Source: Clostridium mediterraneense (lineage in GTDB: Bacteria > Bacillota > Clostridia > Clostridiales > Clostridiaceae). From it: a DNA stretch of 64,000 nucleotides. The DNA lies in the NCBI RefSeq assembly GCF_900091705.1, contig NZ_LT594785.1, positions 2,178,603-2,242,602 of the forward strand. Direction: 5' to 3'. This document shows, piece by piece, positions 27,189 to 36,883 of the stretch. A program made the position numbers and the translations under genes. Each line of letters begins with the position of its first letter. The first letter of the stretch is position 1. The notes beneath the pieces are model-generated. The model was not told where the DNA came from, searched no databases, and saw nothing but the letters and a program-made list of their open reading frames with translations.

Positions 27189-28169
27189 CTATTTTATATC
27201 TTCAAATAACCAATTGTGCATTTCTTTTTGTGTTGTATTTTTATCAAAAGTTAAACATGCCATTCCATTTATTGTTTCTTCTTTAATACTATTATCTCTT
27301 GGAAATCTATCTTGTTCTAAATTATTTCCTATAGAAACAACATCAGTTGAAAGAGATAATATTTCTCCTGCTGAAAGGCTTGTTTTTACCATAGGTAAAA
27401 TTTCATTTAATAAACCTGAATATTTTGTAGGTGATATCTTTAATATTTTATTAAGCATATCTTCAACTACTTCTCTTTGTCTTTCAGTTCTCTTATAATC
27501 ATCGCCTACTGTATATCTTATTCTACAATAAGCCATCGCTTGTACTCCATTTAATTTTTTCATTCCTATTCCAGAAACATAACTGGATTTTGTTCCTGTT
27601 CTATTATTTAAATCATCTATGTAATTATTTATATGCTTTAATTCAGCTGCATCAACATCTATGTCAACTCCACCTATTTTATCTATAATTTTAGGTAAAC
27701 TTGAAAAATCAACAGTAACAAAGTTCTCTATATTTAAATCAAAGTTTTCATTTATAGTATTTATAGCTAATTCTTCTTTTCCAAAAGCATAAGCACTATT
27801 TAATTTATTTTTACCATGACCTTTTATATCTACATAAGAATCCCTCATTAAAGAAGTAACCTTTAATTTTTTATTCTTTTTATCAACAGTCGCTATCATC
27901 ATAGAATCACTTCTACCACTTTCGCCTTCTTCAGCACTATCTACCCCAAATAAAGCTATATTAGTAATATGTCCATATTTACCACTTAGTTCATCATTAA
28001 TTCCTAAATTAGATTTATCAAGCTTAACTTTTTCTACTTTACTAAACATAGCATAAGCATATCCCCCAACAATTCCAACAATAGCAAGTATAACTACAAG
28101 AATACTAAGTAAGATTATATTTTTCTTATTTTTTCTTTTAGTTGTTCTTTTTTGATCTGTTCTATTCAC
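27189..28169 (-). CDS. LytR-CpsA-Psr (LCP) family glycopolymer ligase
   Basis: 326 residues. The start is GTG at 28169 with GGGGGA upstream. A basic N-terminus precedes one membrane helix (about 19-42), and the LCP domain faces outside. Family landmarks are GRSDSMMIATVDKKNKKLKV, LMRDSYVDIKG, VDFSSLPKIIDKIGGVDIDV and the arginine-rich AYCRIRYTVGDDYKRTERQ segment that binds the polyprenyl pyrophosphate. LCP enzymes transfer undecaprenyl-linked teichoic acids or capsule onto peptidoglycan. With the Wzx/Wzy operon 4 kb away, it is a candidate for anchoring that polymer (inference). Confidence 0.93.
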   Translation of the reverse strand: MNRTDQKRTTKRKNKKNIILLSILVVILAIVGIVGGYAYAMFSKVEKVKLDKSNLGINDELSGKYGHITNIALFGVDSAEEGESGRSDSMMIATVDKKNKKLKVTSLMRDSYVDIKGHGKNKLNSAYAFGKEELAINTINENFDLNIENFVTVDFSSLPKIIDKIGGVDIDVDAAELKHINNYIDDLNNRTGTKSSYVSGIGMKKLNGVQAMAYCRIRYTVGDDYKRTERQREVVEDMLNKILKISPTKYSGLLNEILPMVKTSLSAGEILSLSTDVVSIGNNLEQDRFPRDNSIKEETINGMACLTFDKNTTQKEMHNWLFEDIK

Positions 28170-28343
28170 TATTTTTCCCCCTAAAATAATTTAATTCATT
28201 TATTTTTTACATTATATTTTATTTTTGTTAAATTAACGTATGTTATTCTCTAAAATTATATATCTATTTTTTTACAACTTCAATTATTTTTTTATCTTTT
28301 AATACATAGTTCACAAAAATAGTGACAAAATATAAATGTGGAA

Positions 28344-28560
28344 GGAGGATGATATCTTGAATAATTACAAATCTAATATTCCTTATTTGCCCCAAGTAAG
28401 AAGTTTTGGAAAAGCTAATAAAAGTAAGTTATTATCCTATAATAAAAAAACTTTCATAAACATTCCCGCTCTCGGAGCTGATCCCATAGTTTCCAACAAT
28501 ATAGCTACCTCTGAGTTTGATTATACAGAAAACTTAGTAGATGAGGACACTACTCATTAG
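28344..28560 (+). CDS. small protein of unknown function
   Basis: I do not recognise this gene. The most likely start is TTG at 28357, with a near-consensus GGAGGAT at 28344-28350 (included in the span), giving 67 residues; an ATG at 28336 in the same frame overlaps the upstream region and has no binding site of its own. The protein has a basic N-terminal half (NYKSNIPYLPQVRSFGKANKSK), a middle segment INIPALGADPIVSNN, and an acidic tail. No signal peptide, membrane helix or cysteine is visible. A strong terminator follows directly, so this is a complete one-gene unit between two genes read leftward. Confidence 0.65.
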
Positions 28561-28583
28561 AGCTATTAACCCAAATACTCATC

Positions 28584-28619
28584 AAAAAAAGGATGTCTAG
28601 AAATAGACATCCCTTTTTA
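28584..28619. terminator. bidirectional terminator after the small gene and the M18 aminopeptidase
   Basis: GGATGTCTA/TAGACATCC arms (28591-28599, 28604-28612) extended by A7 and T5 runs, lying between convergent stop codons. Confidence 0.9.
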
Positions 28620-29915
28620 TTATAGATTATAAAATTGTTCAAATGATTTAACGCAATCAACATGGTCACTAACTGCACCAAGTTCTCTTACTGAATGCAT
28701 TCCAAGTATAGGTGTTCCCATATCAACACTCTTTAGTGCTATATGTGATGCAGATATTGGTCCAATAGTTGAGCCTCCTCTAACATCTGATCTATTAACA
28801 AACTTTTGAACATTTACTCCAGCTTTTCTACAAATCATTTCATAAATAGCTGATCCATCACTATCTGTTGCATAACTTTGTGAAGCTGCCATCTTTATAA
28901 CAGGTCCTTTTCCTAAAACAGGTCTTACAACTGGGTCATGCTTATCTGTATAGTTTGGATGAACTGCATGAGCAAGATCTGCTGAAATTAAGAATGAATT
29001 CGCTATAGCTCTAAATAAATCTTCTCTATCTCCACCTAAAGCAAGAACTATTCTTTCAAGAACTTCTGGGAAGAATGGTGAATCAGCACCTTGTTTTGTT
29101 CTGCTTCCAACTTCTTCATTATCATAGCAGAACATTACATTGACTCCTTCTTTAATTTCTGCATTAACTAAAGCAGTTATACCAGCATGAATCATAGCTA
29201 AATCATCTAATCTACCTGATGATATAAATTCTTCATTTAATCCTATTATTGAACCTTTTTCATATTCATATGGCATAAGTTCAAAATCTAAAATATCCTT
29301 AACATCTACTTTTAATTCTTCTGCTAGAAGATTTACTAAGTAATTATCTTTTTCAAGCTCTTCATTTACAAGTGTTAATAATGGTAAAGTATTTAATTGT
29401 GCATTAATTTTTACTCCTTCATTAACATCTCTATTCATATGAATAGCAAGGTTAGGTATTATCATAACTGGTTTATTAATATTAACAATCTTGCTTATAG
29501 GTTTTAATGGATTATCTGAAACAAGACTAACTCTTCCAGCAATACCTAAAGGTCTATCAAACCAAGTACTAAGAATTGGTCCACCATAAACCTCTGTATT
29601 TAATTTAATATAATTATTTTCAACCTTCATATCAGCCATTGGTTTTATTCTAAATCCTGGTGAATCAGTATGTGCACCTATTAATTTAAATCCTTTTTCT
29701 GCAACATTACCTTTTCCTATTTCAAAAGCAACTAAAGCACTTTGATTCTTAGTTACATAGTACTTACCTGATACTTCTAAATTCCATCTATCTTCTGATT
29801 TTATTTCCTTAAATCCTTCTTTGTCTAGCCATTCTTTTAATGTTTCAACTGCATTAAAAGCTGTTGGACTTTTATATATAAAATCTATTAAATTATTTGC
29901 TAATTTTTTTTGCAT
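28620..29915 (-). CDS. M18 family aminopeptidase
   Basis: 431 residues. Cytoplasmic zinc aminopeptidase of the aspartyl aminopeptidase/ApeB type that removes N-terminal, often acidic, residues from peptides. Metal and catalytic motifs are visible: GAHTDSPGFRIKP (His and Asp near residue 79), DNEEVGSRT with the catalytic Glu pair, SADLAHAVHPNYTDKHDP and GGSTIGPI near the end. GGGGATGG precedes the ATG. It is monocistronic and has divergent terminators at both ends. Confidence 0.94.
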   Translation of the reverse strand: MQKKLANNLIDFIYKSPTAFNAVETLKEWLDKEGFKEIKSEDRWNLEVSGKYYVTKNQSALVAFEIGKGNVAEKGFKLIGAHTDSPGFRIKPMADMKVENNYIKLNTEVYGGPILSTWFDRPLGIAGRVSLVSDNPLKPISKIVNINKPVMIIPNLAIHMNRDVNEGVKINAQLNTLPLLTLVNEELEKDNYLVNLLAEELKVDVKDILDFELMPYEYEKGSIIGLNEEFISSGRLDDLAMIHAGITALVNAEIKEGVNVMFCYDNEEVGSRTKQGADSPFFPEVLERIVLALGGDREDLFRAIANSFLISADLAHAVHPNYTDKHDPVVRPVLGKGPVIKMAASQSYATDSDGSAIYEMICRKAGVNVQKFVNRSDVRGGSTIGPISASHIALKSVDMGTPILGMHSVRELGAVSDHVDCVKSFEQFYNL

Positions 29916-30064
29916 TAAAAGCCATCCCCTTTTCGTTCATATTATTTATTTAATCAATTATAACTCTTTTTTATAATTTTTTCTTTAAAAAAACTCTAAT
30001 AAGCCCTTTATATTATTGATTATTCACTTAATACTTTAATTTATTATATAATACTCTAAAAATA

Positions 30065-30116
30065 AAGCTAGTTAAATAGATTTTTAAACTATACTTTAGT
30101 TCTATTTAACTAGCTA
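30065..30116 (-). terminator. terminator downstream of the autolysin operon
   Basis: Perfect 15-base arms (30066-30080 and 30101-30115) just after the stop at 30126, with a T-rich tail on the minus strand. Confidence 0.85.
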
Positions 30117-30125
30117 ATTAAATTT

Positions 30126-31667
30126 TTATATTATTCTTATATAATCCTTAGAAACATAAGCATTATTTGATTTTGTTGATTTAATTTTATACCAATTTCC
30201 TTGATCACCTATAATTTCAACCTGCTCATTATTTCTTAAATAAGTTACAGCTTTATAAGATGTTCCAGGACCTGATCTAACATTTAAAACAGTAGAAACA
30301 TTAGAAACTTTTCCTCTTTTTAAAATAGTTTCTGTATTTCCAGAATTATTACTATTATTATTTGAAGAATTAGTTATAACTTTTACATAACTAGAGCTAA
30401 CATATCCTTTTCTTCCATCAGCTAAAGTTATATTATACCAACCATTAGATTCTGAATTTATAGTAAATTTAGTTCCATTAGCAACTGTAGTTATTACACT
30501 ATATTTAGTACCAGCTCCACTTCTTACATTTAATCTTGTTGAAATTCCTACAACTTGACCTTGTCTTGTAACAGTTGTTTGTCCATTATTATTTGAACTA
30601 GAATTTCCACCATTATCTGGAGTGGATGGTTTTTCTGGTACTGAAGGCTTTTCATAATTTTCTATAACTTTAACATAGCTTCCACTTATATACCCATAAT
30701 AAGTTGAACCATTTACAGAATAATCTACTTTATACCAACCATTTTCTTGTCCATATATATTAAACTTTTGTCCTGGCTTAAAAGTTGAAACTACTTTATA
30801 TCCAGTTCCAGCTCCACTTCTTACATTTAATGAACTAGTAACATTAACAACTTGTCCCTTTGCTATAATTGCTGGAGTTTCTGGTCTATTATTATTATTA
30901 TTGTTATTATTTGAGTTCTCATTTTCAGTAGTGTCTCCACCTACATTTTCACTATTTCCACCTTCAAATGCTCTTGCTTGCTCCATAAGCTTATAAATTT
31001 GTTGTCCATAACTATCATTAGCAGCAGCAGCTTCTTCTAATGATGAATATGAACTTTTACTATAACCTGGATAAGCCCATCTTCCAGCTAACTCTTCAAG
31101 TGAAGGAGCTGATCCTCTAGTTACAAGATTAAATCTTGGATCAACAACTCCTTGAACTAATGAATCAGTAGAAGCATAAGCTTTTAAATGTTGAACTTGT
31201 GCTCTAAGACCTATTCTAGCACTTGAAAAACTATGCTTTTCTCCTGGTCTACCAGTAACACCAATTCCAGCAAAATTATTATCTTGATAAGTTAATAAAC
31301 CACCAAATTTAAAATAACCAGTTTCTTTAATTGCTTGAGCTACAACTATATCAGCTCTTACCCCTTCAATTGCAGCTTCATCATAAGCAGCATTCAGCCA
31401 TTCATCTAAAGAACAAGTAAGTTTATACTCAAAGCCATATTTCTTTTGTTGTGATAATAAAAAACTTTTAAAAGCCTCCTTAGATATATCATATCTTCCC
31501 ATAATACTATGCTTTATAGGAAATATATCTCCATGACTTTTTTTAGTTTCTATCTTTGCCTCTTCTACATCATTTGGTGTAGCATTTACATTAATCCCAG
31601 TACCTTGAACTACAGCCCCTGTAACCATTGTAGATATTAATAGACCATTAATTAATTTTTTCCCCAT
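30126..31667 (-). CDS. secreted glucosaminidase-type autolysin with three SH3_3 domains
   Basis: 513 residues. AAGGAGAG precedes the ATG. A signal peptide covers about 1-30. Residues 75-235 form a glucosaminidase domain (VAQAIKETGYFKFGG with the catalytic Glu, NNFAGIGVTG, GLRAQVQHLKAYA, DPRFN, LAGRWAYPGY). After a low-complexity Asn linker come three bacterial SH3 domains, each with an LNVRSGAGT-type motif (near residues 278, 377 and 459) that bind peptidoglycan. It is 19 bp downstream of the larger amidase gene, so the two hydrolases, cleaving glycan and stem-peptide bonds respectively, form one operon. Confidence 0.93.
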   Translation of the reverse strand: MGKKLINGLLISTMVTGAVVQGTGINVNATPNDVEEAKIETKKSHGDIFPIKHSIMGRYDISKEAFKSFLLSQQKKYGFEYKLTCSLDEWLNAAYDEAAIEGVRADIVVAQAIKETGYFKFGGLLTYQDNNFAGIGVTGRPGEKHSFSSARIGLRAQVQHLKAYASTDSLVQGVVDPRFNLVTRGSAPSLEELAGRWAYPGYSKSSYSSLEEAAAANDSYGQQIYKLMEQARAFEGGNSENVGGDTTENENSNNNNNNNNRPETPAIIAKGQVVNVTSSLNVRSGAGTGYKVVSTFKPGQKFNIYGQENGWYKVDYSVNGSTYYGYISGSYVKVIENYEKPSVPEKPSTPDNGGNSSSNNNGQTTVTRQGQVVGISTRLNVRSGAGTKYSVITTVANGTKFTINSESNGWYNITLADGRKGYVSSSYVKVITNSSNNNSNNSGNTETILKRGKVSNVSTVLNVRSGPGTSYKAVTYLRNNEQVEIIGDQGNWYKIKSTKSNNAYVSKDYIRII

Positions 31668-31686
31668 AAATTTCTCTCCTTAAAAA

Positions 31687-34575
31687 CTATATTCTTTTTA
31701 TATAATCATCCTTTACATACCCTATTTTTTCTCCACCATTTGCATTAAACTTTATTTTATACCAACCTGATGATTGTTCTAATATTATTACTTCTGAATT
31801 TGGTAATAAATATCCAATAATTGAATAGTTTGTCCCTTTACCTGATCTAACATTTAAATTAGTTTCAACATTTACAACCTTCCCTTTAGATTGTGATTGA
31901 TTATCAAGCTTTATATAATCTTTACTTACAAAACCTTTCTTTCCACTTCCATAAGTTATATTATACCAACCATTTGTCTCGTAATTTATAGTTACTTTTT
32001 CATTTACTCTTAAAGTATCAATAATTGAATTATTTGTTCCTGCTCCATTTCTTACATTTAATGTTGAAGAAACATTATAAACTGTTCCAGTCATAGTGCT
32101 ACCAATATTGTTTCCACCATTACTACCACTATTACTATTATTGTCACTTCCACTATTACTACTTCCAGTTGATAAAGTTATATAGCTTTTGCTAACATAA
32201 CCAATCTTTCCATCATAACTTATGTTATACCATCCATTTGTTTCATAATTTACTTTTACTGTTTTACCACCCTTGATACTATCAATCATACTATATGAAG
32301 TTGATGGACCACTTCTAACATTTAAATAAGAGCTCACCCCTGTAACTGTACCATTTTTATTTATGGTAACCTTATCTGAACCTGTGTTTCCACTTCCTGT
32401 ATTATTTTCTACAAGCTTAATATAAATACCACTTACAAAACCTACTTTATTATTTGAATAAGTGATGTTATACCAACCATCTTCAGTCTTGTAATTTACT
32501 TTTACTTTTGTATTTAAAGCTAAAGTATCTTGAATTGAATATGATGTTCCTGGTCCTTTTCTTACATTTAATGCTGATACTGAACCAAGATTTGATACTA
32601 TTCCATCTTTATTGATTTGAGTATTTGTATTTGTTGAGCCTGATCCACTATTGCTATCTTCAACTAATTTAATATATTCTGAACTTACAAATCCAGTTTT
32701 TCCATTTGAATAACTAATATTGTACCAACCCTCTTTTGTCTTATAGTTTACTTTTACTTTTGTATTTAAAGCTAAAGTATCTTGGATTGAATATGATGTT
32801 CCTGGTCCTTTTCTTACATTTAATGCTGATACTGAGCCTAGATTAACTACAACCCCATCTTTATTAATTTGAGTATTTGTATCTGTTGAACCTGATCCAC
32901 TATTACTATCTTCAACTAATTTAATATATTCTGAACTTACAAATCCAGTTTTTCCGTTTGAATAACTAATATTATACCAACCCTCTTTTGTTTTGTAGTT
33001 TACTTTTACTTTTGTATTTAAAGCTAAAGTATCTTGGATTGAATATGACGTTCCTGGACCTTTTCTTACATTTAATGCTGATACTGATCCAAGATTAACT
33101 ACAATCCCATCTTTATTAATTTGAGTATTTGTATCTATTGAACCTGATCCACTATTGCTATCTTCAACTAATTTAATATATTCTGAGCTTACAAATCCAG
33201 TTTTTCCGTTTGAATAACTAATATTATACCAACCCTCTTTTGTCTTATAGTTTACTTTTACTTTTGTATTTAAAGCTAAAGTATCTTGGATTGAATATGA
33301 CGTCCCTGGTCCTTTTCTTACATTTAACGCTGATACTGATCCAAGATTAACTACAACTCCATCTTTATTAATTTGAGTATTTGCATCTGTTGAACCTGAT
33401 CCACTATTAGCATCTTCCACTAAATTAACATAAGTTTTACTTGCAAACCCAACTTTCCCATTACTATAAGTTATGTTATACCAACCATTTTGCTCATAAT
33501 TTACTCTTATTTTTGTATTTAAAGCTAGAGTATCCTGTACTGAATAAGATGTTCCAGGGCCTGATCTTATATTTAAAGCTGAAACTGAACCAAGATTAGC
33601 TACAACACCATCTTTATTAATTTCTATTTTATTTGTTCCTACTGAACCATTATTATTACTACCTACATCACCACTAATTTTTTGAACATAGTTTTTACTG
33701 ATATATCCGTATGTTTTCCTAGTTCCCATAAAGTCAATTTTATAATAGCCATTTTCTTCACCATAAATATTAACAATAGCATTTGGATAAATAACACCTA
33801 TTGATGCTGAACTACTACTTGCTGATTGTCTTACATGTAAATAACTACTTACATTAATAAGTTTACCTTTTGCCGATGCAGTAATTCCATCATTTATATA
33901 TTGTTCCCCTGGCATACCAGCTGCTGCTCTTTGCTTAAATTGTGCCCAAAGATTTGGATTATCAATTATCATCATTCTTGAACAATCCTTACCTGATGCA
34001 TGTTTATGCATTACAATATTTTGAGCTGGAATATTATATTTATTCATAAGATATCTTGTAAGCGCTATACCTGTTTCATAAGTCTTACTAAAGTTACCAT
34101 CACTATTAACTGCAAGTTCTATTCCAATAGCATTATTATTATTTATACTTGCACTTGCTCCACCATCTCCTATATGCCAACCTTTCCATGTATCTTCTAA
34201 AGCTTGTACAATATTTGAATCATCAACTATGTAATGAGCTGATGCATTAGCATTTGGATGATTAGCAAAATAATTTCTATTAGCCATAGCATCTGCTCCA
34301 GCTCTTCTATTATCAGTATCATGTATAACTATATACTTGGGAGATATAGTTTGTCCTTTACTATAATTAATGTCAATTAATTGCTTATTTACCCTAATTC
34401 CATTTATAACTGGAGTTGATCTTTCATTAATATCATGAACTATATTGTCATTATTATTAAGCATATCAGCCCCCATATCATCATTTGCTTTAACAATAGT
34501 AGAATTTGTTTCTGCCAAAGCACCCGTAACTAATAATGATGATAAAATAATCATTTTCAGCTTATTATTATTCAT
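31687..34575 (-). CDS. secreted N-acetylmuramoyl-L-alanine amidase with nine SH3_3 domains
   Basis: 962 residues. A signal peptide is followed by an Amidase_2 domain at about 75-222 (YIVIHDTDN, SAHYIVDDSNIVQ, WKGWHIGDGG, GIELAVNSDG and HKHASGKDCSRMM supply the zinc and catalytic residues). Nine bacterial SH3 domains follow, each marked by an LNVR-G-GT-like motif. Four consecutive ones (encoded at about 32400-33420) are near-identical repeats of 84 residues with a constant acidic Ser/Gly linker. The protein resembles SH3-rich clostridial wall amidases used in growth, division or lysis. It is the first gene of a two-gene operon. Confidence 0.94.
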   Translation of the reverse strand: MNNNKLKMIILSSLLVTGALAETNSTIVKANDDMGADMLNNNDNIVHDINERSTPVINGIRVNKQLIDINYSKGQTISPKYIVIHDTDNRRAGADAMANRNYFANHPNANASAHYIVDDSNIVQALEDTWKGWHIGDGGASASINNNNAIGIELAVNSDGNFSKTYETGIALTRYLMNKYNIPAQNIVMHKHASGKDCSRMMIIDNPNLWAQFKQRAAAGMPGEQYINDGITASAKGKLINVSSYLHVRQSASSSSASIGVIYPNAIVNIYGEENGYYKIDFMGTRKTYGYISKNYVQKISGDVGSNNNGSVGTNKIEINKDGVVANLGSVSALNIRSGPGTSYSVQDTLALNTKIRVNYEQNGWYNITYSNGKVGFASKTYVNLVEDANSGSGSTDANTQINKDGVVVNLGSVSALNVRKGPGTSYSIQDTLALNTKVKVNYKTKEGWYNISYSNGKTGFVSSEYIKLVEDSNSGSGSIDTNTQINKDGIVVNLGSVSALNVRKGPGTSYSIQDTLALNTKVKVNYKTKEGWYNISYSNGKTGFVSSEYIKLVEDSNSGSGSTDTNTQINKDGVVVNLGSVSALNVRKGPGTSYSIQDTLALNTKVKVNYKTKEGWYNISYSNGKTGFVSSEYIKLVEDSNSGSGSTNTNTQINKDGIVSNLGSVSALNVRKGPGTSYSIQDTLALNTKVKVNYKTEDGWYNITYSNNKVGFVSGIYIKLVENNTGSGNTGSDKVTINKNGTVTGVSSYLNVRSGPSTSYSMIDSIKGGKTVKVNYETNGWYNISYDGKIGYVSKSYITLSTGSSNSGSDNNSNSGSNGGNNIGSTMTGTVYNVSSTLNVRNGAGTNNSIIDTLRVNEKVTINYETNGWYNITYGSGKKGFVSKDYIKLDNQSQSKGKVVNVETNLNVRSGKGTNYSIIGYLLPNSEVIILEQSSGWYKIKFNANGGEKIGYVKDDYIKRI
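32405..33415 (-). repeat. 252-bp tandem repeat, four copies, inside the SH3-rich amidase
   Basis: The linker block GTATTTGTATCTGTTGAACC-like recurs at 32621, 32873, 33125 and 33377, exactly 252 bp apart, and the copies differ by only a few bases. Each unit encodes one SH3 domain plus linker. High DNA identity suggests recent unequal recombination, so copy number may vary among strains. Confidence 0.9.
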
Positions 34576-34705
34576 AATTTTACTCCCTTAATAATCTATA
34601 TAATTGGTTTTTTATACTTATTATACCATTTAATTAAGCTTTTTTGACTATTTTTTAGCTATTTTTCATTTTTGTTCTCAATATTAAAAATAACTCCCTA
34701 AATTT

Positions 34706-34739
34706 TTGACAAAATATTTTTAATGCTTTGTGTTATAAT
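34706..34739 (+). promoter_or_regulatory. promoter of the cation efflux gene
   Basis: An extended -10, TGT plus TATAAT (34734-34739), lies 55 bp before the ATG at 34794. TTGACA at 34706-34711 is 22 bases upstream of the -10, longer than usual, so the extended -10 probably carries most of the recognition. Confidence 0.6.
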
Positions 34740-34793
34740 ATCATTATATTTAAATTCATCTTAGCGTTAGTAAAGTATGGAGGATTATTAAAT

Positions 34794-35972
34794 ATGATTA
34801 ATTTACTTATTAAAAAATTCATAAAAAATTATGATAATATTGATGATGTTAAGGTTAGAAACTCTTATGGTTACCTAGCTGGTATAGTAGGAATAATATT
34901 TAATATACTTCTATTCATAGTAAAACTATTTGTTGGACTTGTTACATCAAGTATCGCTATAACTGCCGATGCATTTAATAACTTGTCTGATGCACTATCT
35001 TCTATAGTAACAATTGTTGGATTTAAACTTTCTAGTATGCCAGCAGATAAAGAACATCCGTATGGACATGGTAGAGTAGAATATATAGCTGCACTTATAG
35101 TTTCATTTATGGTTATAATAGTTGGTATTGAATTCACAAAATCCTCTATAGTAAGAATTTTCAATCCATCACCTGTTAAGTTTGAATTAATTCCATTTAT
35201 CTTATTAATATTAACTATATTCGTAAAGATATGGCTTAGTTTATTTAATAAAAAAATAGGTGATAGAATAGGTTCTGCTGCTCTAAAAGCTGCTGCACTT
35301 GATGCACTTGGTGATATTTTCACCTCAACTTGTGTTGCTATCTCACTTTTAGTATCTAAATTTACAGACTTTCCAATTGACGCTTACGTTGGAGTTGTTG
35401 TTTCACTTATAATACTTTATTCAGGTATTGGCTTAATTAGAGAAACTATAAGTCCACTTTTAGGAGAAGCGCCTGATCCTAACCTTGTAGAAGATCTTAC
35501 AAAAGATTTACTTTCATATAAAGATATCTGTGGAACACATGATTTAATGATTCATAACTATGGAGTAGGAAAAACTATAGCATCTGTTCATATTGAATTT
35601 CCTGCTAATGTAGATATTATAGAAATGCATAATGTAATCGATAAAGCTGAAAGAGAAATTTCAGAAAAATATAATATGTATTTAACTATTCATATGGATC
35701 CTATTTATGTTGCCACTGGAGAAACTGCTCTAGTAAAACAAGAAATAGAGAAAATTATTGAATATAATCCTATTTTGAAATCAATGCACGATTTTAGAAT
35801 AATTGAATGCCCAGATAGAATTGATCTTAGATTTGATGTAGTGATACATGCTAAAAAAGCTAAAAATATAATGACTGATGAAGAAATTATGGCTTCTATA
35901 AAAAATCCTATAGAAGCAAAGCATCCAAATTATAAATGCATAATAACAATTGATCATAATTTTGATGAATAA
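34794..35972 (+). CDS. cation diffusion facilitator family transporter
   Basis: About 392 residues from the ATG at 34794, chosen for GGAGG at 34779-34783; a longer in-frame reading from 34728 would begin upstream of the -10 box. It has six membrane helices. Metal-site motifs are DAFNNLSDALSS in helix 2 and DALGDIFTS in helix 5, with HPYGHGRVEYIAAL in the loop after helix 2. A cytoplasmic metal-binding domain occupies about the last 110 residues, with a further extension. CDF proteins export Zn2+, Mn2+, Fe2+ or Co2+ by proton exchange; the exact metal is not decided by these motifs. Confidence 0.92.
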   Translation: MINLLIKKFIKNYDNIDDVKVRNSYGYLAGIVGIIFNILLFIVKLFVGLVTSSIAITADAFNNLSDALSSIVTIVGFKLSSMPADKEHPYGHGRVEYIAALIVSFMVIIVGIEFTKSSIVRIFNPSPVKFELIPFILLILTIFVKIWLSLFNKKIGDRIGSAALKAAALDALGDIFTSTCVAISLLVSKFTDFPIDAYVGVVVSLIILYSGIGLIRETISPLLGEAPDPNLVEDLTKDLLSYKDICGTHDLMIHNYGVGKTIASVHIEFPANVDIIEMHNVIDKAEREISEKYNMYLTIHMDPIYVATGETALVKQEIEKIIEYNPILKSMHDFRIIECPDRIDLRFDVVIHAKKAKNIMTDEEIMASIKNPIEAKHPNYKCIITIDHNFDE

Positions 35973-35981
35973 ATATAATAA

Positions 35982-36016
35982 AAAAAGAAGTTATCTAAAT
36001 TGATAACTTCTTTTTA
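35982..36016. terminator. bidirectional terminator between the cation efflux gene and nadC
   Basis: Arms AAAGAAGTTATC and GATAACTTCTTT around a six-base loop, flanked by long A- and T-runs, between convergent genes. Confidence 0.9.
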
Positions 36017-36034
36017 TTATATAAAATAAAATTT

Positions 36035-36883
36035 TTATTTTATTTTTAAATTTTTCATAGAAAAGTCTAATATTTTTGCTGAATGTGTTAAAGCACCAGA
36101 TGATATATAATTAACACCTATTTTCTTTAACTCTGAAAGTCTTTCCTTAGTTATATTACCAGAACATTCTGTTAAAGCTTTATCTCCTATAAGCTCAACT
36201 GATTTTTTCAAAGTTTCATTATCCATATTATCAAGCATAATAATATCTGCTTTTTCTTCTAATGCTTCTAAAACTCCATCTATAGTTTCAACTTCAACTT
36301 CTATTTTTCTAACAAAAGGTGCATATTCCTTTGCAAGTCTTATTGCCTGCTTTATTCCACCTGCTGCCCCTATATGATTATCTTTAATTAATATTCCATC
36401 TGATAAATTAAATCTATGATTACATCCACCACCAACTCTAACTGCATACTTCTCAAAAACCTTCATATTAGGAGTAGTCTTTCTAGTATCTAAAAGTTTA
36501 GTTTTACTACCTTCTAATTCTTTTACCATCTTATTTGTTAAACTAGCAATACCACTCATTCTTTGAAGATAATTTAAAGCAGTTCTTTCACCAATTAATA
36601 TATTTCTTGTATTCCCTTCAAGAACTGCTATTACATCTTTATTTTTTATTTTCTCCCCATCCTCAAAATTTAAATTTACTTTTACATCTCCTAAAATTTC
36701 AAAAACCCTTTTAAAAACTTCTATACCTGCAAGAACCCCTTCTTCTTTACAAATAAGTTCACAAGTTGCCATACTATTTTTATCAACAATTGAATTAGTA
36801 GTTATATCTTCATTTACTACATCCTCTTCTAGTTCCATTCTTAAATATTTATCAATAATAAAATTATCTAAACCATTCATCAC
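36035..36883 (-). CDS. nadC: nicotinate-nucleotide pyrophosphorylase (quinolinate phosphoribosyltransferase)
   Basis: Converts quinolinate and PRPP to nicotinate mononucleotide in de novo NAD synthesis. 282 residues. Landmarks are ERTALNYLQRMSGIAS (about 99-114), LDTRKTTPNMKVFEKYAVRVGGGCNHR (key residues Arg, Lys and His near 133-160), IKDNHIGAAGG and VEVETIDG, and the C-terminal ISSGALTHS. The start is GTG 36883 or ATG 36880, which lies within the end of nadB (overlap about 20 bp), so the two are coupled. Confidence 0.96.
   Translation of the reverse strand: MMNGLDNFIIDKYLRMELEEDVVNEDITTNSIVDKNSMATCELICKEEGVLAGIEVFKRVFEILGDVKVNLNFEDGEKIKNKDVIAVLEGNTRNILIGERTALNYLQRMSGIASLTNKMVKELEGSKTKLLDTRKTTPNMKVFEKYAVRVGGGCNHRFNLSDGILIKDNHIGAAGGIKQAIRLAKEYAPFVRKIEVEVETIDGVLEALEEKADIIMLDNMDNETLKKSVELIGDKALTECSGNITKERLSELKKIGVNYISSGALTHSAKILDFSMKNLKIK

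Noticed and set aside
28336..28356. ATG at 28336 as the start of the small gene
   Set aside because: The segment contains the GGAGGAT site that fits the in-frame TTG at 28357; the ATG has no site of its own.
34871..35323. Open frame of 150 codons on the minus strand
   Set aside because: Antisense to the cation efflux gene over its metal-binding helices.
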